Assembly (NCBI GenBank): GCA_034440615.1
Contig: JAOTOM010002634.1
Span: 15,001-79,000, forward strand
Source of the DNA: Ashinkailepas kermadecensis
Taxonomy: Eukaryota > Arthropoda > Thecostraca > Neolepadidae
Length of the DNA: 64,000 bases
Direction of reading: 5' to 3'
Below, piece by piece: positions 43,143 to 55,459 of the stretch. A model generated the notes under the pieces. It made no database searches and was not told the origin of the DNA. It was given only the letters and a program-made list of their open reading frames with translations. Position 1 is the first letter of the stretch, and every line of letters starts with the position of its first letter. The position numbers and the translations under genes were made by a program.

Positions 43143-46060
43143 AGAACTCACGAGCACAACTATGCTTACAATATCCACCAGAAATAAAAATAATAATCCA
43201 TCTTTCGTATCACGGCAGCATGAGTTTGAGATTGTTTATTGATAGTTCCTCTTTCTAAGCGGTCTATATTTGGTGTGTTGTAGATGGGTCGGCAGCAATC
43301 AACATTGTTTTCTTGGAAGCTTGTTTTTTTTTAGTTTGTGGTTTGATGTTTCTACGCCACGTATGTGGTTCATAGACAGAGCATCTGAAGTGCATGTATG
43401 GATGGAAAGGCCCCCACCGTCTAACAAGTTTTCAATAGGTGTCCTGTCCTACATTTTTGTCACGCGGAACACCATATTTTGTGGAAAATTGTTCTCTTCT
43501 TCTTCCTCTTTAAAAGAGCTGCGTGAAGCTCAATACTGGGCAGTGTTCTCATGCAAGGTTATGAAATCCTTAAGGCATGGGTGTTTCCATTGCGCTCTTT
43601 TCATTCTATAAAAGTACATATGGAATGCATGTGGAAGAAAACCGGAGCCGATACTGATGAACTTTCTCTCTTTCATATTACTCCTACATGACAATTTTAA
43701 TTCACGTGCCCCAGATTCCGGTAACACGGACCATATTGGCACCTATTTGAAAAGCGCTGAAAATATACTCTACGAATGTCATGGTCAGGAATTCATGCTC
43801 TTTCAAATACAAAAGTTCAAATTAAACTCCACCCTTGCCATCTGCTGAAGGCGAAGCAATGGTCGAGCGGTGAGGGTCGGCGGACTGTTCCACACAGTGT
43901 GTGAATTGACCTGAGGTCGTGATGCATGGGCCGACATCGCTCCGAGCGCCGTAAAGCTTCGCATGACCCCACCGTGATCCAGTCGGGTTGTAACCCGGCC
44001 CTTTGAAGGCCTCCGCCGCCCGGTTGCTGGGTTCTTCGCAAGCGATGTCGCACGGCCGCGATGCCCTGTGATGTTGCCGCCTCGGCGACAGACCATGGCA
44101 GAGGTCGCGACCTTTTGGCCGGGTCGTGGGGTCAGTGTTGCCGACGTGGTGAATGTCATTCGCAGGACGTGTGCCGGCGACCCTCCTGATGATCAAACGG
44201 TACGTCATTAGCGGCTCAGTTTTCAGGCTGTGCATTAAATGCCAGTGGAAGTCGGTGGGGAGGCGGTCGCGAATAGCGGATTTTCCATGCAAAATGTATG
44301 GAAAATAATGTTTGCCAATGCTTCAGCACTTGGAGTTTGTGATGCCCTCGTGCTGCCACGCCAGCCAGACTCCTGTCTGAGAATGTCTGCATGTAGATGC
44401 ATGTTGCCTGCAGTCTGCATGCAACTGCATTATTTAATAGAAAATAAGACGCAGTACAGACTGGAGAGAAAAAAAACTGGAGCAGATATCACATATTAGG
44501 GTATGGATGTGACAGTGTGACCTGAAGCGAAATCGGAGGTAGAAAGGGTTCACGTTATCCAGTGGAGCACGAGCTGGTTATGAGAACGGGTCCCATAGTG
44601 GAATACGGCAATATTACGTTGGTGTGCTATTTAGCTTCAGGCTAAACATCAAATGCAGTACATGGTAGATATATAGAAATTGATAATGAAATATGTGCAC
44701 GACAAAAACAACCGTTGACCAGGCCTGCAGTATCTCAGGTCACTTAGATGGTAAATAGAATCATTCATTTTTAAAATCTTGACCACTATCATATGATGCT
44801 AAAGGAAATATTTTAAAAATTTCAGTTCAGCAAATATGGCTGTGGGCAAAAATAATCCCCAGGTGTGGTGTGAGAAAGAAATTGGTGGCACTTTGCTTCA
44901 CGAATATTAACTTTTAAAATATTCACAGACGCATGGTCCAATAATTCCTGATCGTGCTCATGAAAAAAAGGTCGTGTAAACAAAATGCATAGGAGACAGC
45001 GCAACGAATGCTGTAAAATGTCATGACAACCAGAAAGCTGATGGCTGCGAATGAATTGGAAGGCACCGCTGTATTGAACATGACGAAAACTTAGTTATAA
45101 TTATTTCCACGTGTCGTGCACCATCTCAACCTCTTGAAACTGGAAATCAAGACAATTCAGAATGGTAATACCGGGAACTAAAATATATAAAACATAGGAA
45201 TGAAGCCATTATGCCAATTATGATTATATAATTTATGTAATTATATATATATACATATATATATATAATATTATATTGTATAATTATATTATGAATGTCA
45301 TTATGAAGACAATTGATCAATGAGTTGAATCACGTATAAAAATACGGTGAGCATAAAACATCGCTGTGGTGACTTCGGACATGTTACCCCAGGTCAGAAA
45401 AAGCTACGGCTAAGTTGTTTTTGTAAATAAATGTAATTAAACCGTATGAGCTATTCGCCAAAGCCACAGACCATGATTTCATGAAGCATGCATACTTGGT
45501 AAAGCCAGCTTACAAATCGCTTCAAGTTTCCTCTCTGATGTGCAAGAACAATATTAATGTACTGTGGAGCTGGAACGTATTGGTAATGCATTAGGCGATT
45601 TTTTCTCCGAAGTTGCGCACTGCGGTGGGAGGGATGGTTTTGGAACAACAAAGGATAGCGATACCTGTGGAGTGGTACCGCCAGAAAGAAACAACTGCCT
45701 ACAAAATCGCGTAAGTTCGTATGCACTCGCGAGCAACAGAAGCAGAGATGTGACTGGATTAGGTAATTAGAAGCATTATCGACGACAATTTACGTGTTTC
45801 AATCGGTACATGCCATCAAAGGGAGCCAGTGAGCATTTGGTACGCCACACGGGCACATACCATGCCAGTTCAGCTCAGTGGCTTCGCCACCATTGGGATT
45901 CACGGGAATGTGTGAATGAGGCACCCATTTACCTCTGCCACAGGGAAGGGTGGCCACCAACGCCACCCTTGGCGATATTGTCGCGGATCACCGAAAACGG
46001 ACGCGTACCAGCCGACAGCCGTTTGTCATGCTTAATAATATACTCTACGTGATCTTTTTA
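43143..46060. other. Long stretch without a recognised gene
   Basis: About 2.9 kb. A GC-richer block at 43860-44220 has overlapping open frames on the minus strand without family resemblance. An AT-rich part with short TA repeats lies at 45235-45295. No exon could be supported. Confidence 0.45.
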
Positions 46061-46062
46061 GT

Positions 46063-46139
46063 GATGCAAATTGGGCGCTGTATAACCAATGCACTTGATG
46101 CGCCCCGAACCTAATAACTAACTAATTATCGATGTGAAT
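46063..46139 (+). mobile_element. Solo LINE 3'-hairpin tail (type 1)
   Basis: TTGGGCGCTGTATAACCAAT, then GATGCGCCCCGAACCTAATAA and CTAA units (46072-46130). The possible duplication gatgcaaat / gatgtgaat has two mismatches and is weak. Confidence 0.65.
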
Positions 46140-48260
46140 AACGGGGCGACATCAGAGCAGTCAGCCATGATCTCATTTCTGGAGGAAGTCTTGATGATTT
46201 ATTTGTCGTAGAAGTATCTTTCTTCAAATTTAAGTTTAGCTAGTGTTCTCGGTAACTCATTTCAGGGAATGTGAGGTCATTCACCCCGATTAACCTCTGA
46301 TAATCTTGTTCAACGCAAAACCAATCCCAGGACATTTTACGGCTTGAATTCGAATTCAGGTACCGTGTGCATACACGAGCCCCGAACGAGTGATGCAGGC
46401 CCTTGTTAGTACACTACAATTCGATTACATTTGTAGCTCCTTGAGCTGGGAATACCATATCCTTACGATACCAATCCTTCAGCTGGTAATACCATACGAC
46501 GAAAAGCCTGTGCATCGGTCCCACGCCAATCTCCCGCACAATGGTACCTATTTTAGTATGGTACCTTTGTTCGCAGCATTTGCCCAGTGACTACTTGCTG
46601 CGTCACAATTACTTCTGCGCTGCGCCATTTGTAGGCAACATGGATCAGATCCGAGACAACGACAACCAGTTATAAGCAGGTTCGTTCCGCCGGGCAGTGA
46701 TAGTCTAGGGTTTGCCTCGCTTGTACGATAACTGGTTTTCAATTCCAACATCTCTCATCCGACAAGTTCTGAAATCCAACAGCCGTTACTTGCCCTTGTA
46801 TTGATGGGGCGGACGATTAGCAAAACGGCAAGAGCTTGGCGTGCAACAGGTTCAACATGTGCGGGCAGACACCGACACGTGTCTTTTTAAACAGATCGTA
46901 TCCTGATAGTTCCGTTAACGTCTCACGATTCAAACGTTCTCTCCGTACTTCCACCGTCCACCGTCCACCGTCCACCGTCCAATCAGGCGGTCCGCTCATC
47001 TCTGCTGCTCAGCCGCGTCTGCCCAGCCTCGCCACTCAGTCCCCTTTGGGGCGAACCTCGCACACGCGAAGGTATCAGTCGTTCATGGGGCGGGGCCCAC
47101 CGGGGCCACACCCCGGCCTGTCATTGACCGGCATCACCTGTTGCACCACACCGCTCGGCCACACTGACATGGGTGTCACAATGGTGACACGGCGCAATGA
47201 CACAGCACCCGCCGACCAGCAGTCGCCACTTGTGAGAACGGGAACTGACTTGGCACAACACCCCGGCCACAGCCGCAGCTCGAAGCGTCAAATTCCGATA
47301 TCAACGACGGCAGGTGCCGGCCGGATGTTTAGGATCCGCCCGGAGCGTTCATGACTGGACTTGACGAGTCTGGACATATAGAGACAAACGCATTTCGAAA
47401 GAGGTGGTCCGATGTTGACCTCATCACATATTGGAGATGTCACGACAACATTGGTGGCGAGGGATAGAGCAATGGCATGAAGTTTTTTTTAAGCTGATGA
47501 AATAGCTACGCAATGTTTTCCCAATGGAATGGGAAGTGGCAGATGCGATTGCGCTGTTGAGATGTGGTGCCAAACACTGTAAAAGCACTGTAAAAAAGGC
47601 AACGTGTCGCGCCTTGTTTCTGAATACTGCTGAATAATGAATATTTGTTTTATATTCGTCATCTGGTGATCCCGGGTAAATATGTTCCCAAGGTAGACTA
47701 ACCAGCAAAATAAAACAACAATTGCAATTATTATCCCACCCCGTTCCTGGTTACAACCGCTTCTCCCCGCACGCACACATGCAATATCCCTGTTGTTCTC
47801 CATGTAGCCGCTGTCGGTCTGTGACGAGATGGTCTTTTGTGGCTCATCAAATTCCCTGCGAAGACATTTAGTGTGCCTTTTCTGCTGTCTCATGGCTCGA
47901 GTTTCATCATTCTCCTCTCCTATCGTGTCCTTTCTCCGTTGTTCTCCTTGTTGTTGAGCCTCACTTTTGTTATCATCACCCGCGCCTTTGGCTCTGCCCT
48001 GCTCGTGTCTTTGGCTGCTGGCCTTGACCTGTCTTGGTGTCTTACTCCAGTTCCGGAAGAGCATTCACCTTTGGCTGATGTTGGACTTTGTACCACATCG
48101 CCCATCGCCCCTTTCCACCCCGTCCAGTTAAATCGATGTCGTTCAGACTCTTCGCATGAATACTGATATCGGGCTTCTATAATCATTTCCAGTCAATTTC
48201 TCTGAGGCTCAACGACCAATATCCGATACTTGGGTTTAGGATTCTGCCTGCAGCAGCGTT
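46140..48260. other. No gene recognised; short (CCACCGTC)n run
   Basis: About 2.1 kb. Three to four CCACCGTC octamers lie at about 46949-46980. A 191-residue minus-strand frame at 47489-48064 has no recognisable domain and unremarkable composition. Confidence 0.45.
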
Positions 48261-48266
48261 AAAATA

Positions 48267-48625
48267 ATGGTTTTTCGTTAGGTGTGAGATGTCGAAACGA
48301 GCAGAGCATGATGTAGAAATTCACCATGGAATTAGTGTCATTTAAAATGTTTTTGATGTCTTTCAGACTCAAATTTGAGCCAATGGTGTACTTACCAGTG
48401 TACCTTTATCATTTGTTATGAGATTCATAATTTAGGAAAAGCTATATTCGGGATAGAGGTCAAAATACCTATGCCATAACTGGCATTGTATGCCATTTCA
48501 CATTATAGGTAATCCCTGTACCTGAAATTGCGTTGCGAAATGTTCTTGTATCAAAATCCCTTATTGAGAGCATAAGCATGATACTTATGAACGAGATACT
48601 GTTAGAAAGGAGACACGAAGACTTC
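48267..48625 (+). repeat. Dispersed repeat, copy 2
   Basis: Colinear with 3675-3993: shared start tcgttaggtgtgagatgtc, shared middle (aaaatacctat, gtacctg(g/a)aattg) and shared end gaagacttcataa. It is slightly longer than copy 1. Confidence 0.65.
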
Positions 48626-48629
48626 ATAA

Positions 48630-50050
48630 GCACACATCATGAGGAAGGATCTCGATATTTCTTGCAGAAGGATGTCGATTGAGTGTTCAAAAAGTGGTAT
48701 ATTCCACCCTATTTCACGAATAATTTATCACTGGCCTGCAGTCACCATGCCACGTCTGGTTTTTTTTTCTCTGGTCGTCCTCTACTCTCGTATTCTCCCT
48801 CGTATATTTCTCTGGTGTTCTATTCTCCCTTCCCGCTATCCCCTGCACAAGAAGGACGACAGTCCAGCAGATGGAGGCCCGTGGGCCATGACCCAGTGAC
48901 CTTTATCGAATCGATCAATCACGAGCTGCGGCCGCTGCCGGTGGTTCTCGATTTGGCCGTTGATGGCTGGTGGCGCCACCGGCGCGGCCGCGGCCGCAAT
49001 GTCGGTGGCCGGGTATGGGCGCTCGCCGGCCGGTTTCGTATCGACCTCACGACGCCGTGGGAGATGACCATTGGTGTATGGAGAGACGAAGCCACGTGGG
49101 TCACGAGCGCACCTGAGCATGTCGGTCAGTGTTCTCGAGGGGATTGTCGCGGCTGATGCGTACTCTACATCCTGCCTGAGGGGCAACACTCCGGCTCTTG
49201 ATTCTTAAAGGAAGATCCGAGTTGTATAATGTGGAGGCTGGAGGAGTGGTGCTCGTGTTAAGGCTTTAGTCCAGTGCTTATGCAGGCATTAGCCTTTAGT
49301 GTTAACCTTCAGTGTTCATGCAGCCGCCCGCCTTTAAGTACGTGTGTGTAGCTGAAGCAATTCCGGATGTGATGCATTTGCCAAATCGCATTACTGAAAG
49401 CAGAAATAACAAGCTCCATGCCACCCTGATACTGGACCCCGGGATACAAGCCAAGCACTTTGGCTGTTTGCCTCCCGGGGTGGATGGTAAGTGCCGACTG
49501 CGGTGCTAGGTGTATCAGCATGGACGGCGCCGGGGGCGGGGGGGCATGTCTCCCAAACGTCGTGAAGTTTAGCTTTGCGCCAATGGACGTTGCATGGAAA
49601 GAATGAACCCATGCTGCTGCCCCCCCTCATCGGAAGTCCGTGGCTTCGCTGATGAGTGTCACTGTGGCAATCCGGCCGCACACGGAAGTACCGCCGCAAA
49701 CTCCTTTCTTTCAATAGTGAGAGAACTTCATGAGAAATATGGTAATGAAAGTTCATAGAGCTCAGCATGCACAGAACAGATATGTCCCTGAATGTGAAAA
49801 TTGCATCTGATTATGCTGTGTTGCGACTTGAAGCGCTGTTAAAAGTCGGCCGCGTGTAAAATTGCCGCCGCGAGTTTCTTTCTTTCAACAAAGAATATGC
49901 ACTTCATGCAGAATATTGAGACAATAGTCCGTAAAACGAACAATAAAAAATGCATATCACTCTGCGTGAAGGAATTCTAACGCGAAATGCCGTAAACCAC
50001 TTCGATGCACTTTTGTACCATGTACGCCGGAGTAGACTTGCTCAGGATTT
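48630..50050. other. No gene recognised
   Basis: About 1.4 kb. A GC-rich patch with NotI-like GCGGCCGC sites lies at 48925-49030, without a supported exon. Confidence 0.45.
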
Positions 50051-50053
50051 GCC

Positions 50054-50257
50054 GTCGCTAGCAGTGGCGCAGCCAGGATTTTCCAAAAGGGGCCCAATTT
50101 AAAAAAATATTGGCAAACAGAAAAAGCTTCTTGCGCGCAAAGCGCGCCAAAAATTATGGTTTTGCGTGGTGAAAATATTTTGTTTTTAAATTGTTTCGTT
50201 GTATTTTTGGGTGCTAGGGTGCCCCCCTCCCCTCTTGGTTGCGCCTATGGTTGCTGG
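50054..50257. mobile_element. Short hAT-like MITE
   Basis: The left end CAGTGGCGCAGCCAGG (50062) pairs imperfectly with the right end (CCATAGGCGCAACCAAGAGG read on the other strand). The 8-bp flanks gtcgctag / gttgctgg have two mismatches. The 188-bp element is non-coding. Confidence 0.7.
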
Positions 50258-50259
50258 TA

Positions 50260-51885
50260 ATCACATCAACTTTGATACTGAAGTTCCAACAGGTAGCCCT
50301 GTTTGTAAGCCAAATTATCATAGTTGTCTGCTCTGCGGACATTTTGTGGCATTGTTCGCAGGCACGACATCCTTGTTCTGGAAATCGGTCGACGCTCCTC
50401 TCGACACGAACACGTATACTGTGACTCCGTGCCTGTGCGCTAGCCTCTGTTCTGGCCGCTACGCCATTTGTGACGTCACGTGAAAACGTTTGTCGATTCG
50501 TGAAGCGTGATGCGGTCCACGGCGGACACCGTGCGGCGTAACTGTGTGACCTCTTAGTTGGTCATTGGGCTGCAGTGTCTTCAACGAGCCGAGCATCAGT
50601 GTGCGCATGGATACTGGATGATGTACACAGCCTCACAGTGTGATGTTGTGGGGCGAAAGAGATGAGAAAGGAGCGGTTGGTCTGTAATAGCGGTTGCGTT
50701 CAGCTGGATGAAAAAGTGTATTGCGAAGGGATAGTAAGGATGAATTATTATGTGGCAGCTGCCCCTATAGTATCGGTTGCGTTCAGTTGGATAAAGACGT
50801 GTACTGGGGGAGGGGGGTGGGGGTAGTAAAGATAGGTCATTGTATAGCGGGTACCAATTACTATCGTTTGCGTTGGACTGTCCTGCGCCTGCTCAGGCCT
50901 GGCTTGGACCGCATTGTTTTCTGATGCCGACGGTCGTGCCCAAAGAAGCCACCAGTCACCCTGCTAGAATATGATAATTCGGGACCAATTCCATTGCCTA
51001 ACCGCATAATTGCCATCAGCAGCATGGCAACCTAACCTTTTAGTGATGGTGAGTGCGGCTGCGTGATGTACTTGGAAGATACGTGCTTACCTACCTGATA
51101 TACAAATGGAAATTAAGACGTCAAGCACAAAGTAGCATGTTTCGCGCATTCCTCATGCTGCAGAAGTCCCATATGCTGGGTGGGTGTGACCTGTTGCTCA
51201 GTCCAGATCCGCCGTCAATGGACGAGAGCTTGGTGTGACACTTGGCGTCGGGCCGAGCGTTGTCAATGACAACAGGCGTGAATTAGATGGTCTCCGTGAA
51301 CGGGGATCACTTTCAATTTGGCGCCAGCGTTTCACCCTTCGGACTCAGTTATAAACCGGCAGCAGATGGAGGGTAGAATGGATTTTTTTTCACATCCATT
51401 ATATCGTGCTGTATATTAAATGACACATTTACATATTTAGCGTTAGCGTTAGCGGTAAGGTGGTGAAGAAGTGCCTTATTTTTTAGCACTATGATCAGAA
51501 TTAAAATGAATATGAAATACCAGTTCTACATTTATTCAGCCAGTATTTTATATTGTTGGAGTCATTTTTACATTGGTTTCCGCCATGCCGATTTCGTTCA
51601 TTGTCGTCAGTGTCCTACGAGCAAGTGTCATACTAGCAAGTCATGGACAAACACCACAACGCCAATTGATACGGCCACGTCAACACTAAAAAACATGCCT
51701 GTCGATGGCTGATAAGCTCAGCTGACCTTCATTGTGAGGTCCGCACCTCCGCACGCTTTGTGCTATTCTGGATGTGGATCATTCCGCATGGGCGCTGGAT
51801 TACGCTGGCCCGCTTGATTCCCGCTGGGAACCAATAAATTATTATGTCGCCAGCAGCGGTCGTGTGTCGCGATGGGCTTCGCTGG
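50260..51885. other. No gene recognised
   Basis: About 1.6 kb of non-coding sequence. Nothing specific seen. Confidence 0.45.
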
Positions 51886-51887
51886 CG

Positions 51888-52348
51888 CCGCCCCACGACC
51901 TGACCAACGTTCAGTGTCGGCCGTGCCGCCCCACGACCTGGTCAGTGGTCAGTGTCGGCCGCGCCGCCCCACGACCTGACCAACGTTCGGTGTCGGCCGC
52001 GCCACCCCACGACCTGACCAACGTTCAGTGTCGGCCGCGCCACCCCACGACCTGATCAGTGGTCAGTGTCGGCCGCGCCGCCCCACGACCTGACCAACGT
52101 TCGGTGTCGGCCGCGCCGCCCCACGACCTGACCAACGTTCGGTGTCGGCCGCGCCGCCCCACGACCTGATCAGTGGTCGGTGTCGGCCGCGCCGCCCCAC
52201 GACCTGATCAGTGGTCGGTGTCGGCCGCGCCGCCCCACGACCTGATCAGTGGTCGGTGTCGGCCGCGCCGCCCCACGACCTGACCAACGTTCGGTGTAGG
52301 CCGCGCCGCCCCACGACCTGATCAGTGGTCGGTGTCGGCCGCGCCGGG
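51888..52348. repeat. 38-bp minisatellite with two alternating variants
   Basis: About 12 units of cgccgccccacgacctga followed by ccaacgttcggtgtcggccg; the second variant replaces ccaacgttc with tcagtggtc. The order of the two variants is irregular. Confidence 0.93.
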
Positions 52349-52381
52349 CCCATCACGAGCACTGACTGCCGTGGGCGCATT

Positions 52382-52425
52382 GGCGGATGCAGGGGGCGGA
52401 CATGCCACTCCCCAGAATTTCAGGT
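52382..52425. mobile_element. Possible single hAT-type end
   Basis: CATTGGCGGATGCAGGGGGC resembles the 5' terminus of the hAT-like element at 42.0 kb. No partner end was found. Confidence 0.3.
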
Positions 52426-52602
52426 TTTCAACACAAGTTGAAGGTGTCGTCATAGTTTTCGAAAGCTGATCCTTTTGTTTAATATCAAGTGTTGTTTTTG
52501 AACATTCATGAATTCATGGGTATTTAAATCTGGAGCAGGTGTTCTTGCGGGTATTTGTGTGAAATGTGTCGCCCGCCCCGACCGAGCTGAAACCTAGCGT
52601 CT

Positions 52603-52683
52603 GTCTCCTACATGGGCGCGAATGATCAATCCTGGTCGAAGCGCCCTAAACCCAAATAACTAACAAACTAACCGTCTCCTGCA
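52603..52683 (+). mobile_element. Solo LINE 3'-hairpin tail (type 2) with target duplication
   Basis: A 61-bp insert (52613-52673; GGGCGCGAATGATCAATCC, then GAAGCGCCCTAAACCCAAAT and CTAA-type end) is flanked by gtctcctaca and gtctcctgca (10 bp, one mismatch). It is nearly identical to the copy inside the first minisatellite. Confidence 0.82.
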
Positions 52684-52699
52684 CGGTGCATGGCTGTCT

Positions 52700-53021
52700 C
52701 GTGTTACATGCATGACAGTGGTGCTGGACAAGTGCCGCAGTAACTGCTGGCGCGTTCATGCATTATTACCATTGTGCCAGTGAAATGGACCAATGTTAAA
52801 TGAGGGCATGAGGTCGGTGATGTAGTATTGGGAGCGATGTTTAGTCGACAGTTGACAGTGATTGGGGTGACAATGTAGGGACGTAGCAGTTCCGGTCACG
52901 TCGCAAATTGCCAAACATTGAGCTGCAGCATGGGTAATGTGGCTAACATGACGGATATCAACTCAGATAGGATCCATCAAGTCAAGTCGGATGTAAAATC
53001 ATGGTCGGCGGAATATTTGTC

Positions 53022-53074
<53 letters not shown>

Positions 53075-53650
53075 ACGGGATATATACCGGCAGGAACAGG
53101 TTGTGTGTTGAGGTCATACGTCGGTTTGCGCTGTTTCGTTCCTAGACATGTGTTTCGTTCGGTGTTCTGTGCTTGTCTACCCTGGATTGTCTATGCTCTG
53201 GACGTCTGCTATCCGGAGGACTGTGCAGCTACTATTGACAAATGTCGTTACTGCACTGATTAAAAGTGCAACGACAAACCATGTGGCTATTGCTGAGGTA
53301 TGTCTGTGCTGCTGATTAAAAGTGCAGACTGCCGATTATAACGGCGGGACAGGGCGGTAGCATTCCATTCCGCTCGCTCGTGCTACTCGCCCGGACGAGA
53401 CCTTCGGTGCAGGGTTGGCAGCAGCGGCTCAAGTTATGTTCCGCTATCGGCTTTAGCCGGTTGATACCTGTTGGCCGGAAATAATTGTGACAGGGAGTGG
53501 TAGAAGCTCAATTTGAGTACGTGAGCTCATAATGAACTTAATATTGCTAACATCTAACATGGTGAGTGGATATTGCCTTTCCCAATAATACCATTTTTAG
53601 GAAGATCTGTGCTACACTGGTAGCAAGTGCAAATCAATGACTTCAGGCAG
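52700..53650. other. Intron sequence with a (TA)n tract
   Basis: (TA)n lies at 53023-53072. The phrase ctgattaaaagtgca occurs twice (53255-53330). No exon recognised. Confidence 0.5.
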
Positions 53651-53675
53651 CACGACATTGACATGTTTGACAGGT

Positions 53676-53824
53676 CGCCGCGTCTCCGGCAGGTACTCGT
53701 GGGGCAGCGCGTGACACGTCGCCCCGTCTCCGGCAGGTGCTCGTGGGGCAGCGCGTGACACGTCGCCCCGTCTCCGGCAGGTGCTCGTGGGGCAGCGCGT
53801 GACACGTCGCCCCGTCTCCGGCAG
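53676..53824 (+). repeat. 44-bp tandem duplication of a 3' splice site
   Basis: Copies of a 44-bp unit (gtgctcgtggggcagcgcgt, then gacacgtcgccccgtctccg and gcag) place candidate acceptors CCGGCAG|G at 53692, 53736, 53780 and 53824. Only after the last does the sequence continue open (TGCTCGTGGGGCAGCGCGCG). After each of the first three, the same phase reaches TGA within about 20 bases. The start of the exon has thus been copied together with its acceptor. Confidence 0.85.
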
Positions 53825-54862
53825 GTGCTCGTGGGGCAGCGCGCGCGACCTGTCCAACTGCCGCCAGCCGAGCGAGCCGGCGCTGAGCAGAGCGCACACG
53901 TCCGTACACGGCGAGGTGACCGGTTGGCAGCCGGAGGCGGTGCCGCCGCCGCCGCCGCTGCTGGCCACCGTGTCGGAGCCGGCGGCGGGCCGGCCGGTCG
54001 ACGGCAGGCGGCCGGCCGGCAACGGTCCTGGCGTACCGGACCGGGCCGAAGACGCGCACAGCGGCCGCGACGAGCCGCCGCCGCTGGCGCGACAGGACAC
54101 GGCGCCCGTCGCCGACGACGACGCGCTCCTGCCGGCCGGCCGCGGCTCGCGCACGCCCACTGACTCGTCGCCTCGCTCCGTGCTGTCGGCGTCGCCGTCG
54201 CCGCCGCGGCCGGTGCCCGGCCTGGCCGTCACCGCGCCGCACGCCTCCCTCTCGGCCTCTGACGGCCGGCCGCCGCAACCCGCGCTCTCCGAGTCCGCGT
54301 CAGCACTGCCGGACGACCCGACCCTTGACTCCGATCGTGACGTGACTCGTGACCTGGCCTGTGACCTGACCCGTGACGTCAACGGTGACCTTGCCTGTGA
54401 CGTCAACGTTTGCCTTACCCGTGACTTGGACATTGGCCTTACCCGTGACGTGAACGGTGACCTTACCCGTGACATGACCGGTGATCTCACCCGTGATCTG
54501 ACTGTGAACCTCTCCCGTGGCCTCATCCGTGACCTAAATTGTGACCTTTCTCGTGACCTGACCGGTGATGTGACCCGTAAACTTGCCCGTGACCTAACCT
54601 GTGATGCAACTCGTGACCTTTCCCGTGACCTGACGGGTGATGTGACCCGTGACCTGGCCGGTGATGTGACCCGTGGCCTTGTCCGTGACCTGACCGGTGA
54701 GTTGACCCGTGACCTGACCGGTGACGTGACCCGTGACCTGGCCGGCGGCCCGGACTCGGCCAGCGCGACCTCGGAGGGCGTCACTCGGCCGAGCGGCGAG
54801 ATGGCCGACAGCGAGGGCGACAGCCTGGAGAGCCCCATGGAGTTCTGCCACGACGACGAATT
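53825..54862 (+). CDS. Large exon of the putative FHA/PHLDB-like gene
   Basis: The acceptor TCTCCGGCAG|G and donor GACGAATT|GTGAGT bound a 1038-nt open exon that starts by completing a codon (AG|G, from the exon at 21704) and ends in phase 2. The left half is a CpG-rich segment coding a Pro/Ala/Ser-rich, probably disordered region (PPPPPLL, RTPTDSSPRS). Residues from about 165 to 310 form an imperfect repeat of the type RDLTGDVT, encoded by a tandem array at 54330-54750. The end is acidic (SEGDSLESPMEFCHDDE). Disordered regions after the FHA domain are usual in LL5 proteins, but there is no recognisable domain here, so the link rests on splice phase and order. The opposite strand is also open over 400 codons because of the repeat structure. 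Confidence 0.5.
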
Positions 54863-55362
54863 GTGAGTACTCTGGACGTCAGTCGTGGAGGGAGGTGATG
54901 GTAAGGGCCGCTGGGGTGACCCATGATGTCTAATAACCGCCAGTTGGGCGACAGTTCAGTCGGCTAAGTACTGGCAGGCGCAGATCTCTCCTGTCGTGGC
55001 AGGAGGGCGCGCGGGATGTCTTCATTTGCCCCTGCTCGAAGAAGTCAGCTGAGAACCGGACTGGTAGAATCAGATCAGCGACATCACGGTGGCCGTGTGG
55101 GATAACCATTGAAAGTTCAACTTTCGGTTGAAATTCTGCCGCTTGCGAAGCGAGGCCGACGTGTTAAAACTGCGGCAACAAACATTTGTTCACTTCACTT
55201 CACTTCTAAAACGTCAGCAAATGGATTCATGCCGGCGGTACGTGCGTGTACGTACCAACACACTATCTCCGTTCGCCGTGATAATCCAGCAGCGCGACGC
55301 GTTCTCTTGTCACCTCCCTGTTCTCTCTTTTTGTTGTCCTGCCGCCGTTTTTTCCGAAACAG
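54863..55362. other. Putative last intron
   Basis: 500 bp between donor GTGAGT and acceptor AAACAG. The right part is pyrimidine-rich (TTCTCTCTTTTTGTTGTCC). Confidence 0.35.
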
Positions 55363-55390
55363 CGAGGACATTGTGCTGAGCGACACATAG
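55363..55390 (+). CDS. Possible short terminal exon of the same gene
   Basis: The acceptor TTTTCCGAAACAG|C would complete the split codon TT|C. The protein would then end FEDIVLSDT and TAG, continuing the acidic stretch. It is only 28 nt and rests on the splice site and phase; no clear poly(A) signal follows. PHLDB proteins normally continue to a coiled coil and PH domain, so either this is a short form or the true next exon lies to the right of the window. Confidence 0.3.
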
Positions 55391-55459
55391 CCACGACGAA
55401 ACCTTACATAGACAACCAGCCAACCAGCCAACCCACGAGCTCACGGCGCGCTAACGCAC

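Noticed and set aside
43822..44292. 156-codon minus-strand frame in a GC-rich block
   Set aside because: Overlapped by two other frames of similar length; no family resemblance.
47489..48064. 191-codon minus-strand frame
   Set aside because: No recognisable domain, no splice or start support; consistent with chance.
51774..51840. Another possible LINE tail (ATGGGCGCTGG... at about 51788)
   Set aside because: Only the first eight bases fit; the return arm and CTAAACCC block are absent.
53612..54838. 408-codon minus-strand frame rich in RSRVTSPVRSR
   Set aside because: It mirrors the plus-strand exon repeat. The plus strand has matching splice sites and phases, so I prefer that strand, though coding of the minus strand is not excluded.
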